From: Phallusia fumigata
Lineage: Eukaryota; Chordata; Ascidiacea; Phlebobranchia; Ascidiidae
Length of the DNA stretch: 64,000 bases
NCBI GenBank assembly: GCA_008931825.1
Contig: QXVZ01033163.1
Coordinates: forward strand, 1 to 64,000
Reading direction: 5' to 3'
Part shown: positions 11,401-21,365 of the stretch, in pieces
Layout of the letters: each line of letters begins with the position of its first letter
Position numbering within the stretch: position 1 is the first letter of the stretch
The notes under the pieces: model-generated
Seen by the model: the letters and a program-made list of their open reading frames with translations, nothing else
Databases searched by the model: none
What the model was told of the DNA's origin: nothing
Program-made: the position numbers and the translations under genes

Positions 11401-14400
11401 TCATTTGTTTCCGCAAGCTCCAAATTTTTTGCATTCCATTCAAAGAGCATCCCTTTGTACGGCTTGAACATGTTTTTGTGGCGATTTTCACCATGATGTG
11501 CAATCTAATGTGAGAAAAGTTGAAATCGTTATTATTTTGTTGAGCATATTGTCTGTATGCATACATTCCTACCTGTGAAGCAATATCCGAAACACAGACA
11601 TTAGGTTGATTTTCGAAGCTCAAAAGTCCGTCAACATAATCTCTGGCACTTTCCTGTCTAAGTGTGAACTTCATATACACTGTCACACCATGTATGCAAC
11701 GAAAATGCACTATACCACCTAAAGATAGACACATATGAGTTGATCATGACATATTGTATGGCTTACATTGAAACATACCACCGCATTTCTTTATGTGACG
11801 AAACATTTTGGGATAAACATCTTTAAAAAGTACCATTTCATGAAGCTTGTTGATTAAATCCTCGGAGCTTCCACTTTGATCAATACCTATGCTTGCACAT
11901 AACTCCCTTAGTAATTTTAGGGGTGTCTGCAAAATAAGGCTTTTTGATATGTTATGTTAATGTTGAAAGAAGATTTTGTCGAAAATTACCTCAGATGTTG
12001 TGTGCAAAGCATTTAAAATATCCTCTTGTGAAATATTGTGCACTTGCTTTTCTTGAGTTGCACTTTTGTTTTCAATTACAGAAATCTTTTTAAATTCAGT
12101 ATTTGGCAAGCTATTACTTTTCCTGGTCAATGGGCCTATCCATGGAGCGATTGTTTCATAGCTGATTTCAGTCTTCCATGGATTCCCTTTGACACCTGTT
12201 GTATCAGATGTTCTAAATCAGTGGTCAGCAAACTTTTTTATAAAGGCCCAAATTCTCCATTTAATCTTAACTGGAGGCCCACACAGCATAAAACTTTCCG
12301 TACAAACTAATACGAGACAACTGAGACAAGTTTGTTTCATAAAATTGCATTGAAAATGTCTCTTAACATTAATCAATCTCTTTTGTGAATAAAACCACAT
12401 TTTTATTTGTTTAAATTTGCCAATTAAATTCATGTCGAGTACACTTTACTTTGCTATTCATGAGTTCCAGACCTTGCCTGTTCCATCACAATTCATTTGT
12501 TACATAACAATTATTTTTGTTTTGTCAAATAACTATTGTTTGTTTTAAACAGCCCACTGAAAAATCTGCGGCCCACTTGAAAATACTAGGAGGCCCACAA
12601 ATTGGGCCGTGGCCTACAGTTTGCCGACCACTGTTCTAGATAAATATACATTACATCAAAATAGAAGTACTTGCATGTTACCATAAAATCCTCTTCCAAC
12701 TATTTCTTTTTCATAATCATTCCACAAATCAGCAATGTTCACATTATCATTGTACTCTTTTGTCTTCTTAATGCTTTCAGCTAAATTTCAAAAATATAAA
12801 AAATATATACGTTGTGAAGTTACAAACCACATGAATATGCATAATGTATGAAAAAAACTAATCAACATTGCCAATACAAGCCAAATAGGGAGCATAATAT
12901 AAAGGTAAAACAACTTACCAGGTCTTCGGCAAGTATTCTTCCAATTTCCATCACATATCACAACTTTAGGACTTGTGCCACACTTAACACATGCAAATGC
13001 ATAATCATAGTTTGTGAGTGCACAGAAATGATAAAATGCATTTCGAATCTTATCATATGGAATCATAACTTCTTTTCCATCATTGCTTTCAGGAAATATC
13101 ATTTTTAGAGCTGTTTCAACATTGACATGATTCTAAAAATGCATAGTTTAATCACTAGCTAGTTATAGCAATATTTTAAAACATAAACATTTAATTGTGT
13201 GGTACATAGGTATTCCTATCATTTATAATAAATTCAGGTTCATTATATACAGTCATACTTCAATTCCTTTGGTGAGATATGTACAAAGCTTCAATGCAAT
13301 CACTGTCACATTATTAAAATTGTGGAATCCACCAGAATATTCCTGATACCGCACAATAAAATTACACGCTGGGCATTTTTTAGTGATGAGTTCAATACCT
13401 ATTTAAGACGAAGATAAATTTCTAAAAACAAATGCATTTCCACTTTTCCACCCCATTTCCACCACACCTTGCCATACTTTTCCGAGTCCATATACTGTTG
13501 CATTTCCCGAATCTGACAATTCCAAACCACTGTCACAGATTGGACATGCAGTTTCGGAAGGCTGTAATGTTTTTGGAGGTGGATTATCATGTACCGCCTC
13601 ATCTGGAAGGTTTTCGGGAATCCGTTTTTGCTTTATATAATATTGCATTAAATTGTGGTCTTGGGATGAGAGATTTGCTTTTGATCTGAATAGTTGACAA
13701 CAATTGGTAATTAAATTAAAAAAATTTTTCCGTTAGTGCATAAGGTTGTGTTACAAAGTAATGTAGTTAAATACCTTTCACAATTATACCTTCCAAATCT
13801 TCTTTTCTTCAGTTTACTTAATATATTCACTATTTTTAAACATGCCTACAAAACTATTTTGTTTTACCTTTATTGTAAGTTTCTAAAAAAAAAGGTTTCA
13901 TTTCTAAAACAAACAACTTCACCTCATACCTATTCGCTTTCATGAGAGTGTCTCTGTCTGTCTGACACAAAAACCATTTGACCAGTGTTTCATGGTCACA
14001 TGATGTGTTTTCCCCTGATGCCGGGCATTTGCAATACCAATCTCCTTCCTCTGCATCAAAAGTCACCCTCACTCTTCCGAACCGACACCAATACTCATTT
14101 TTGTTGGTGAAAACTGAGTAATACTGCATTCTGCCCTTTCTTCCAAACTGTTCAAAGTTTGCATGAACGACTAGTGGAATGTGCAATGATATACTGTCAT
14201 TAAACATTTTCTCATATCGCTCGTGGCTGCTGGCTGCAATCAGTTGAAGTTCCTCAAGATCTTTAAGAAACCTGATTGACAGATTTACTTCCTTTCCAGG
14301 CAATGCATTGCTAACTGCTTTTAAATGAACACAGTCAATGCCAGGATTGTCCAACAATCCAGACATCATAACATTGTTACACTCGTCATTCCCACAAAGC

Positions 14401-15355
14401 TGTATTTGTTTCGCTTTGTGACTTTGCACATGAATAGGTGCTGACAAACCAGATTTGCCAAATGCACACATAAAAATACCATTCAGCTTGTCTACACAAA
14501 CACATGGATGAAAGTTTACACTGATCTTGTGATCCTTTTCATGTTTTTTCATGTTTTCTCTGTCATCAAATAATTCTCCACAGTATTTGCAACTGTTGAT
14601 AGGTTTGAGAATATCTTGAAAAAATTCTGCAGCTTTTTAGACTGAATTGTTACTTACAGGTTTGCTGCATAGTAAAATTAAAGATTCGTTGCAAAGTTAT
14701 TTACCCCCTGAAGTATAAATCTGTTACAAAAATTTAAGCAAAACATGTGAATGCACAACAAAATAATAAATCACCTCTAATTGTGTTATAAAATGTACAC
14801 TGGAGTGACAACCTTTTTAGAATTTATGTCAAATTTTGTTAAATTCTGCCAAAGACTTTTGTTACCTTTTGTCTTTGTAGACTTGTCACTGCTATTGTGC
14901 TGTGTTTTTATGTGACGTTTCAGTGTATAAATACATGTCAAAATCGAGCAGCATTTGGGGCAATGGAAATGTCCACATTTTTTCTCTGACTTGGTTTGCC
15001 CCTTGCAGCCCAATTTGCAGGGCAAACAAAAACCTAACAAAACATTTTGAGTTTGTTGAAAATACTATTAAATAGTTTAACTATGACCATTCTATCAACA
15101 TGTAAATATGATTGTTAACAAATGTTACAGCAATACACTTTGTAATTAAAGAAAGTAAATTTCATTACCTTTTAACTCGGCAATGTCCAGTTGTAGAGCC
15201 TTGTTGAAGTGCTTGTCCAAACCATGCAAAACCAGCTCTTGACTTGTTTTGAATGTTTCTGTACACAGTGTACAGCTTAGGCAATTTTGTAACGATAGCT
15301 GATAGCTTTGGACACTATCATAGAACGAATTATGTGTATTTTTAACAGCATCCAT
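8453..15355 (-). CDS. KDZ/HMGXB3-type transposase fused to SIM-like repeats and a Ulp1 SUMO protease
   Basis: Twenty exons join with consistent phases: 15169-15355, 14866-15033, 13930-14626, 13468-13685, 13259-13398, 12919-13132, 12682-12780, 11990-12195, 11779-11926, 11573-11718, 11212-11504, 10999-11150, 10874-10942, 10557-10631, 9414-10423, 9212-9343, 9069-9137, 8918-9006, 8645-8762, 8453-8587 (1455 codons). Order: three C2H2 fingers (CTLC, CPKC and CKYC types); a SWIM finger (WYCKCP, then SCDHE); paired-cysteine segments (CPIC, CPAC, CVKC) like the CxC clusters of KDZ proteins; a SAP-like helix (exon 9); and D-D-E candidates in ICDGNW, VSDIASQ and AEQCNA. Then come 16 acidic repeats and a Ulp1-type peptidase with WLDGEV, His in GNHWNLM, Asp in VIDPY and Gln/Cys in PIQQDAHNCGIFV. 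One in-frame TAA lies in repeat 2 (10350-10352). The start follows an acceptor by 12 nt. It may be a transposon or a domesticated copy; introns 11-14 are the least certain. Confidence 0.82.
9666..10422 (-). repeat. 16-unit coding repeat, about 48 bp per unit (SIM-like array)
   Basis: Within exon 15 of the KDZ-Ulp1 gene, 16 units of 15-16 codons follow one another. Six central units are identical at the protein level (VVQDEDVSEDKKDEMP). Outer units diverge (VVQDENLIENEGDEIP and similar). Each junction reads I/M-P-V-V-Q-D-E-D/N, a hydrophobic core followed by acidic residues and often a serine in acidic context, resembling a SUMO-interacting motif. The near-identity of central units suggests recent expansion. 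Confidence 0.9.
12219..12633 (+). mobile_element. hAT-type non-autonomous element, copy 2
   Basis: Ends are CAGTGGTCAGCAAACT and AGTTTGCCGACCACTG. Flanking octamers TTCTAAAT (12211-12218) and TTCTAGAT (12634-12641) differ at one base, matching the 8-bp target duplication of hAT elements. It lies in intron 7 of the KDZ-Ulp1 gene, so it landed after that gene was in place. It is the same family as 5011-5493, inverted. Confidence 0.88.
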
Positions 15356-15590
15356 TTTTTGATTGGCCTGTGAAAAATGGTTGAAAAACACTTTTAATCT
15401 GCCTCAAAATTTACAAAAACTTATTAACTGTCACAGACAAACAATTGTCAGCAATGGAAATCTGGGGCGTTCTTCGGCTGTCGCAATAACGCATCAAAAT
15501 GCTTCAAAAATTATCTAAACTGTTGAATGGAGTAGCGCAATCCAATGTTTATGCAGATCTGTGGGTGCAACATGTGAACACCTACTGCAG

Positions 15591-15893
15591 TGCAACATGC
15601 TGTCACCTTGTGCAACCTTGTGTCACCAGGTGCAACATGGTGTCACCTAATGCAACATGGTGTCACCTAATGCAACATGCCATCACCTAATGCAACATGG
15701 TATCACCAAATGCAACATGGTGTCACCAAGTGCAACATGGTATCATAAGGTGAAAACATGCTGTCACCTTGTGCAACCTTGTGTCACCAGGTGCAACATG
15801 GTGTCACCTAATGCAACATGCCATCACCTAATGCAACATGGTATCACCAAATGCAACATGGTGTCACCAAGTGCAACATGGTATCACAAGGTG
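15591..15893 (+). repeat. Minisatellite of 20-bp units with a 161-bp higher-order period
   Basis: About 15 units of the type TGCAACATGGTGTCACCTA(A). The set beginning CTGTCACCTTGTGCAACC repeats after 161 bp (15600 and 15761); the second set lacks one unit. It lies about 250 bp upstream of the KDZ-Ulp1 start and between that gene and the divergently transcribed J-domain gene. Open frames through it are a consequence of the repeat. Confidence 0.92.
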
Positions 15894-16263
15894 AAACTGT
15901 GCTGCGCCACCTACCGGATGTTTCGAAAACCTGGTGGCGATGTGCTTTGGGTGCCGAAGGTGCACGAGGTGCTGTTTTTTGCTCGCGAACCCGTCTCAGA
16001 TGTAGGGAGCCTGTCAGTGTGAATACTAGGCCAGTATCGGCGACAGTCATTTTGTGTTTGATTTGATTCACTGTTGTAGCGTGCGGACAAATAAGATCTA
16101 GATTTAAGTTGAAAAAAAGAAACATTTGGGTTTCATAAAAAGTAAGAGATCCACGGGAGTGGGCAGTGTTGACGAAAATACCCTGTGGTTAATAACCTAG
16201 AATTTTACCACGCAGAGAAGTTTTTGCTATTTTAGTTACAAAGCGGGTCTTGTATTGTCAATA

Positions 16264-16911
16264 ATGCAACCTGTGAAGGCACACATTTGTGCCAGAGGTT
16301 GTTTTGGAACAGCGAAACTTGCTCTTGGTGAAAAATGTTTCGCTGATCAATGTCGAAAAATATCTGCCAAAGGTTACACTGCCTTAACAAGAAGACAGCT
16401 AAAGCAGTACTGTGATGTCTTGGGTGTTCCTGTCACTGCTTCAGAACCTAAAATTAAACAAGCTTTTTACAAAAAAAGCTTACAGCTGCACCCAGACAGG
16501 AACAAAAGTGTTAATTCGCAACGCGCATTTATGGAAATTTCAGAAGCTTACCAAGCTATGATAACTTACAAAAGAAGTGGAAATGAGGACATCAAAAGCC
16601 AGCAAACGTGGAGGCGGTCAACTGAAATGGGTGGGTTTCGCCCATGGGTAAAAGTTCCTGAAAGAGAAAGACCTCCACCACCCTCATTCGGAGCAGCTAG
16701 CGTAGAACTTGATGAACATGTAATTCAGCACCACATGGTTGGTGATGCCTCATTAAAAATGGAAAGCAATGCTGGGGAATTTTGTAATGAATTTTATATT
16801 GAACAAATGGAAAAGGACTTTCAAAAAAATTATTTAGAAAAGTTAAAAAAGCAGAAAAAAACTGTTGAATTAAAAAAATCAAGCACTTCTGATGTTTGTG
16901 TGGTTATGTAA
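16264..16911 (+). CDS. Single-exon J-domain protein with CaaX-like C-terminus
   Basis: One exon of 215 residues. The start is the first ATG (16264) after a stop-free TTG stretch. Residues about 44-100 form a J domain (YCDVLGVPVTASEPKIKQAF, then the HPD motif in LHPDRN), which stimulates Hsp70 ATPase activity. The N-terminal 40 residues are basic and Cys-containing and could be a weak mitochondrial targeting segment, as in DNAJC30-like proteins. The C-terminal third is helical and lysine-rich (LEKLKKQKKTVELKK) and ends CVVM, a canonical CaaX box preceded by a polybasic stretch. No Gly/Phe region, zinc centre or membrane segment is present. The exact DNAJC orthologue is not clear. A promoter shared with the KDZ gene is possible because the two are divergent. 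Confidence 0.88.
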   Translation: MQPVKAHICARGCFGTAKLALGEKCFADQCRKISAKGYTALTRRQLKQYCDVLGVPVTASEPKIKQAFYKKSLQLHPDRNKSVNSQRAFMEISEAYQAMITYKRSGNEDIKSQQTWRRSTEMGGFRPWVKVPERERPPPPSFGAASVELDEHVIQHHMVGDASLKMESNAGEFCNEFYIEQMEKDFQKNYLEKLKKQKKTVELKKSSTSDVCVVM

Positions 16912-18355
16912 TTCTTCAAGATTTTATATTTTGATTTGTTAAAAAACACCTCATTGCAATGCTTAGGGTAATCAGTATTGTTGATGTTTACAAAATATAT
17001 TTGATTGTAACAGTTTTACGTATAGTTCTTTTTTGGTTTTATATTAGCACGATGGTATGTCTAAATGCTGTAAAAAAAGTTATTATTTTGCTGGGGATGA
17101 TGGTTGGTATTGGACTGCCTAATTTCCTTTTTACTTTCTACCTGAAACCAGAACTGCAGAGTCATGAAGTATAAGGTCCGACTCTAAACTCCTGAGTCCT
17201 TAAGGTTGCCATTCTGGATTATTCAGAGGTTTGCAACACCTTACCAAACTTTAATGTTTAAAAACATTAAAAAGATTAGCAACATAGCTCAATTTTAAAA
17301 AAGATACAAAAGATTTAATTAGGCTTTAAGAGAGTAGGACAAGCGTAACTCCAGCTCCTAGTATTCATAGGAGTCTGACTACTAACTCTGCAACCCTGCT
17401 TTTAACATTTCCAATTGTTTCTTTTACAATAAACAAATTGTGCAAAGATAATGTAGGATCCATGCAGTAATCCGTTTTGGAACAGTCTTGCTGAACTAAT
17501 GCTTAGTTGAAAATTTTAGAACCGAACTTAGTTAAAAAAAGACAACAACCCAAATTTCAAATTGTTGTTCTTTCTGGGAGGCCTCATAGAATTTAAAAAT
17601 GTTATCATACAGATAGGTCAGTTGTAAAGTCCACAGTTCATTGGAATAAAGTTTAACGTTACATCTCAGCAAAGTTGCTTGCTTTAGAGCCATTTACATG
17701 AAAATAGTAACATTTGGTCTCAAAACAAAGGTAAGTTTGAAAAAAAGCTCGATTGTAATGTCACAATGTTTTTCCTTGTAGCTATCACAATATCTCATTG
17801 TGGTCCTCGCAAAAAAAGTTGCAAAAGTGGGCTACAAGTTGGCTAAGGATGAAAATCACTACTCTAAGAGTCAAGTCAAAGCTGTGCATTATTGAATGTG
17901 TTTTTTATGTTTAAATTGAAGCACACATACTTAACAGGAACTATACTCAAAACAAAAACAACACTGGACATATATAGTTAGCTGGTATACATGCACATTA
18001 AATTGTAAGATTACCAAATTCCACCAATGCGTAGCGCAATAATTCTCATTCATTTCAGTAAAATGACCAGTAATTGTCACAATTATAGGAAGCATAATTA
18101 AAAACTGACAGCAATTCTTTTAAATCTGCTAAAAAATAGTTTACAAATTTATGTCAATGTTAGACAATATCTAAAAAAAAATCTGTTAAGTAGAGATGTA
18201 AATGGTAATAGCTAAACAAAAAAATACAGTACAATTTAGCCAGTTCACACAAATTGTCACCCACCCACATTTGAATTTTGGAAATCTGAGCATGGTAATC
18301 CACAACACAATGACTTTAAAACATAAAAGTTTGCACATTCTTTTATGAAAACCTT
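16912..18355. other. Intergenic between convergent J-domain gene and VPS37
   Basis: Mostly AT-rich sequence. A 40-codon frame (17055-17174) with one hydrophobic segment (IILLGMMVGIGLPNFLFTF) begins 4 nt after an acceptor-like TATATTAG and could be a micropeptide cistron, but I recognise no family. Nothing else was supported. Confidence 0.35.
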
Positions 18356-19280
18356 TCAAGACCATTTGTAGGAAAATTGTTGATTTCCAGACGCATAAGG
18401 ATTTGATGGATAACGATTCTGTGTTGGGCCAGGAGAAAAGTGGCTGGGATAAGATTGTCCTGGATAAACATTGTGAGAAGTATTTGGGATCCTTCCAGGC
18501 ACAGGTGGTGGGGAGATAGTTGATGACACCGGCGGGTTCCTTTGCACATCCAACACCAACTCACGCATTTTATCTGTTTTTATGCGGCGCATGTGTGCAA
18601 GTGTCCGTTTAGCCTTAAATGTTGACAAAAAATCCGCCAATTGAAGTTCTCCTTCACAAAAATCCTCTGCTAATTTCTAAAAATAAAAGTAAATGTCAAA
18701 ATGTAACAACAATTGTGATTGTTGTTTCTTATGGTACCTCTGATTGTTCCTCTGTTTCAGCACATGTGGTTTGTAAAACAGCAAGCATTGTTTCCAGGTT
18801 AACATCTTTATGCAATGAATCTGTACGTATGTTTTCAATGTTTAAAAAAGTTTTTTTTTAAATGTTATAAAGAACCTATTCTTACCCAATGTTGCCTGGT
18901 TTGTGTTAAAATTATCATTTAATTCTTTCAGTTGTTCATATTTCTGTGCCAATTCCTCCCGCAATTCTTTCAACTTTGGCTCTCTGGTAATATTGTGGTC
19001 AGCTATGCTTCTATTTTCAGCTTGAATCAACTCTTTGTCCAACTTAAGCTTTTTAATCTGTTTCAATAAGTAAGATGAAGTTTGGCCGAATCTGAGCCAA
19101 CTATCTATTTTGTCACTATACCTTCTCATTGTCCATTACAATTTCATTTATTTTATCCTCATTATCCATTAATTCCTGAAGTTCTTCCATGGATGCATCT
19201 TCCAGAAGAGCAGTAAAATCCATTTCGCCTTTTGGTGCATTTTGCCCAGCATTAGGGTATTGGTAGTTCCACTGGGACAT
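18356..19280 (-). CDS. VPS37: ESCRT-I subunit VPS37 (B/C type)
   Basis: ESCRT-I subunit that binds TSG101 and VPS28 and helps sort ubiquitinated cargo into multivesicular bodies at endosomes. Four exons join in frame: 19122-19280, 18886-19057, 18738-18820, 18356-18676 (244 residues). The Mod(r) domain occupies about residues 10-150: ENRSIADHNITREPKLKEL and the coiled-coil EELAQKYEQLKELNDNF match VPS37B/C closely. Exon 4 contains FCEGELQLADFLSTFKAKR and LAHMRRIKTDKM, the hallmark end of the domain. It is followed by a Pro/Ser/Asn-rich tail (SPPPVPGR), as in VPS37B/C. The acidic N-terminus (MSQWNYQYPNAG) is short. No SL-type acceptor lies close to the ATG. The B versus C assignment is not resolvable by eye; an ancestral single B/C gene is likely. 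Confidence 0.93.
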
Positions 19281-20129
19281 GATTAATTGTTTCAAGTTTT
19301 TTAGTCTTACGGTCAATGAGCAATAATAAGTTTACACAGTTATTATTAAAAACTCTGTCAACACATTGAGCTTGTTTATTACAATAATATACACCCTGGT
19401 TATTGTTGTACTTTGAAATGTTAATTTGTTTCAATTGACAGTTTAGTTTAATAGAATGAAAAGTTAGGAAATCAGCGGCTTTATTCACATTTATGAGGCC
19501 AAAAACTGCAGAGTTGGTGAATTTAACTCTATCAAATGTGACTCCACAATAAGTTTGTATGCAGTAACTTTATTTTGATTGATAGTAAGTGGATAAAATA
19601 CATAGCTCTATCAAAGATAAGAAAATGATACTTTTAAAATATGGCAGGAAATGTACATTGAACAATGACATAATGTAGAAGGTTTATCAAGCACAAAATT
19701 ACATACTATTAAAACACAACTAATGGAAAATGGTCTTAAGACAAACAAATCTAAACACAAACAAAGGATCCCTGTGACAGGCCTAAAGTAAAAATGTTTT
19801 TTGAAATATACAATAAATATTCAACATCTGGCCAAATAATGTAAAATTCAGCTCAATGAGCTTCATGTGCAACACGGTCACGTGAGAGATGTCCGTTGCA
19901 CTCAACACTCGACAGCTTTGCCATTAATTATGTGAAAGGTTTTTCCGAAATTTACCGATCTGTTTACATTTGGTGGTTTAATCGTGAAAAATGGAAAAAA
20001 TTTAAGCTGGTCGACACGCGACACCCCAGATCCTAATTTTACTGGCCTCCATAATATATTAAATATCTTCACTGGAAAAAAATTTCTGTGCATTTTACAT
20101 TTCCATCCAGGAAACAAAGAATGAACGGT
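19281..20129. other. Intergenic upstream of VPS37
   Basis: I see no gene. Frames on the minus strand (19252-19488 and 19902-20138) lack conserved features. The sequence is AT-rich up to about 19850. Confidence 0.5.
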
Positions 20130-20690
20130 ACGGAACAAAAATCTTCAGAAGGCGCGGCCGCACGGTACGCTTTTCGCAACGAGGTATGCTCACAACTCAA
20201 TGCGTACTGTACTACTGTTTCCTATCCTTTACAATAAATCAATTTGCTTTTGGCAACTCGAACATAGGGTTCTCTTCGGCGTAATCACGGTTGCGGGGTC
20301 TGATAGTCCTGCACAAATCTGTTTAGTTCCGGGCAACTTTTAGACAAATCGAAATCAGGTGATTTCAGATTTTTAGTATTTATAGAGTTGTACTCACGTC
20401 GTGTGTTAAGATGGTGACATTTTGTAATAAATAAGTGTATGTGTTTGTGTCGGAAAAAATTTGGTCCACCTTTTGTGAAGAACAGGCCAAACGGTCCAGC
20501 GCTCGTTCCGCTTCACGCAAGCCTGGACGGCAGTAGCAGTACGTTGCGGTACGAATGAGTTGTGGGTACCACGTACCTCGTTACGAAAGGCGTACTATAC
20601 AACCATGCCGTACGGTTTGATAAGTTTTGCTGCGTACTGCACCACCGTAGCGTACTGCTGCTACTGCAGCAGTTGCAATGTCATTTCGGT
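20130..20690. mobile_element. Foldback-like element with GTAC-rich inverted arms
   Basis: The left arm (about 20164-20222: GTACGCTTTTCGCAACGAGG, then CACAACTCAATGCGTACTG) is complementary with mismatches to the right arm (about 20520-20600: GTACGAATGAGTTGTGGG and TACCTCGTTACGAAAGGCG). A further GTACTGC-rich stretch follows to about 20690. The middle (20260-20510) is unique. The arms share sequence with the tail of the SINE-like unit at 4.1 kb, so this is a dispersed repeat family rather than a local accident. Confidence 0.6.
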
Positions 20691-21365
20691 GAAATCGAAA
20701 AACACAGAAACACGTTTTACGCATGACTGCGCGTTGTGTAATATTTCAAAACATATTTTATAAATCATAGAGGTTTCCTAACTTTTGGTGCTTTCACTTA
20801 AATATTTTATTCGATTCAAAAAATAATAAAAATGTTCCAAAGGCTTACCTGGCGCAAAACGCAGGTTAGGGTGTGTCGCCGAGTATTGGAAGTTTACAAG
20901 CGTGACATGAGTGAAAATGATTGCGGAGCACTATTCTGTTTCTTACAATTTCCTGTGTATTAAAGCGTGACAAACATCGAGTTGCATCGAATAAGTGCAT
21001 TGCCACTGCCAGTTTATTCTGTTTTCTGCTGTAGTTATCAGGACAAAGCGTTAGTAGTCAGCGGTGTTCCAAAAGTTGTCCGCGCAAATCCGCGCAAAAA
21101 AAATTTTTTTAGGGTATAAATCCGACCAAAAAAATTTTTGAAAATAAATCCTCCGCGCAAAAATTAAACTTTGCAATCTGGAACCTGCATACTGAAATGC
21201 AGACTGCTGAGCAATTTTGAACATGTTTATTGCATTACTAAGTGCAATGCGTTGACAAGGAATATTTTGAAGTAGGTGATTTAATTTGGTTTTATATTTT
21301 TGTTGTAAATGCTTGACTTTTTGTTTTCAGTTTTTATTTTTGTTTTAAGATTTATTTATTTCAAA
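20691..21365. other. Upstream region of the PHETA-like gene
   Basis: No gene is recognised. At 21330 an acceptor (TTGTTTTCAG) precedes the start codon by 35 nt, consistent with a 5' UTR intron or a trans-splice site. A run with CCGCGCAAA repeated three times lies at about 21080-21165. Confidence 0.4.

Noticed and set aside
15657-16066. Plus-strand frames of 82-121 codons
   Set aside because: They run through the 20-bp minisatellite and owe their openness to its sequence; no conserved residues follow.
17055-17174. 40-codon single-span hydrophobic peptide downstream of the J-domain gene
   Set aside because: An acceptor lies just before the ATG, but no family is recognisable and the frame is short, so it is mentioned only in the intergenic entry.
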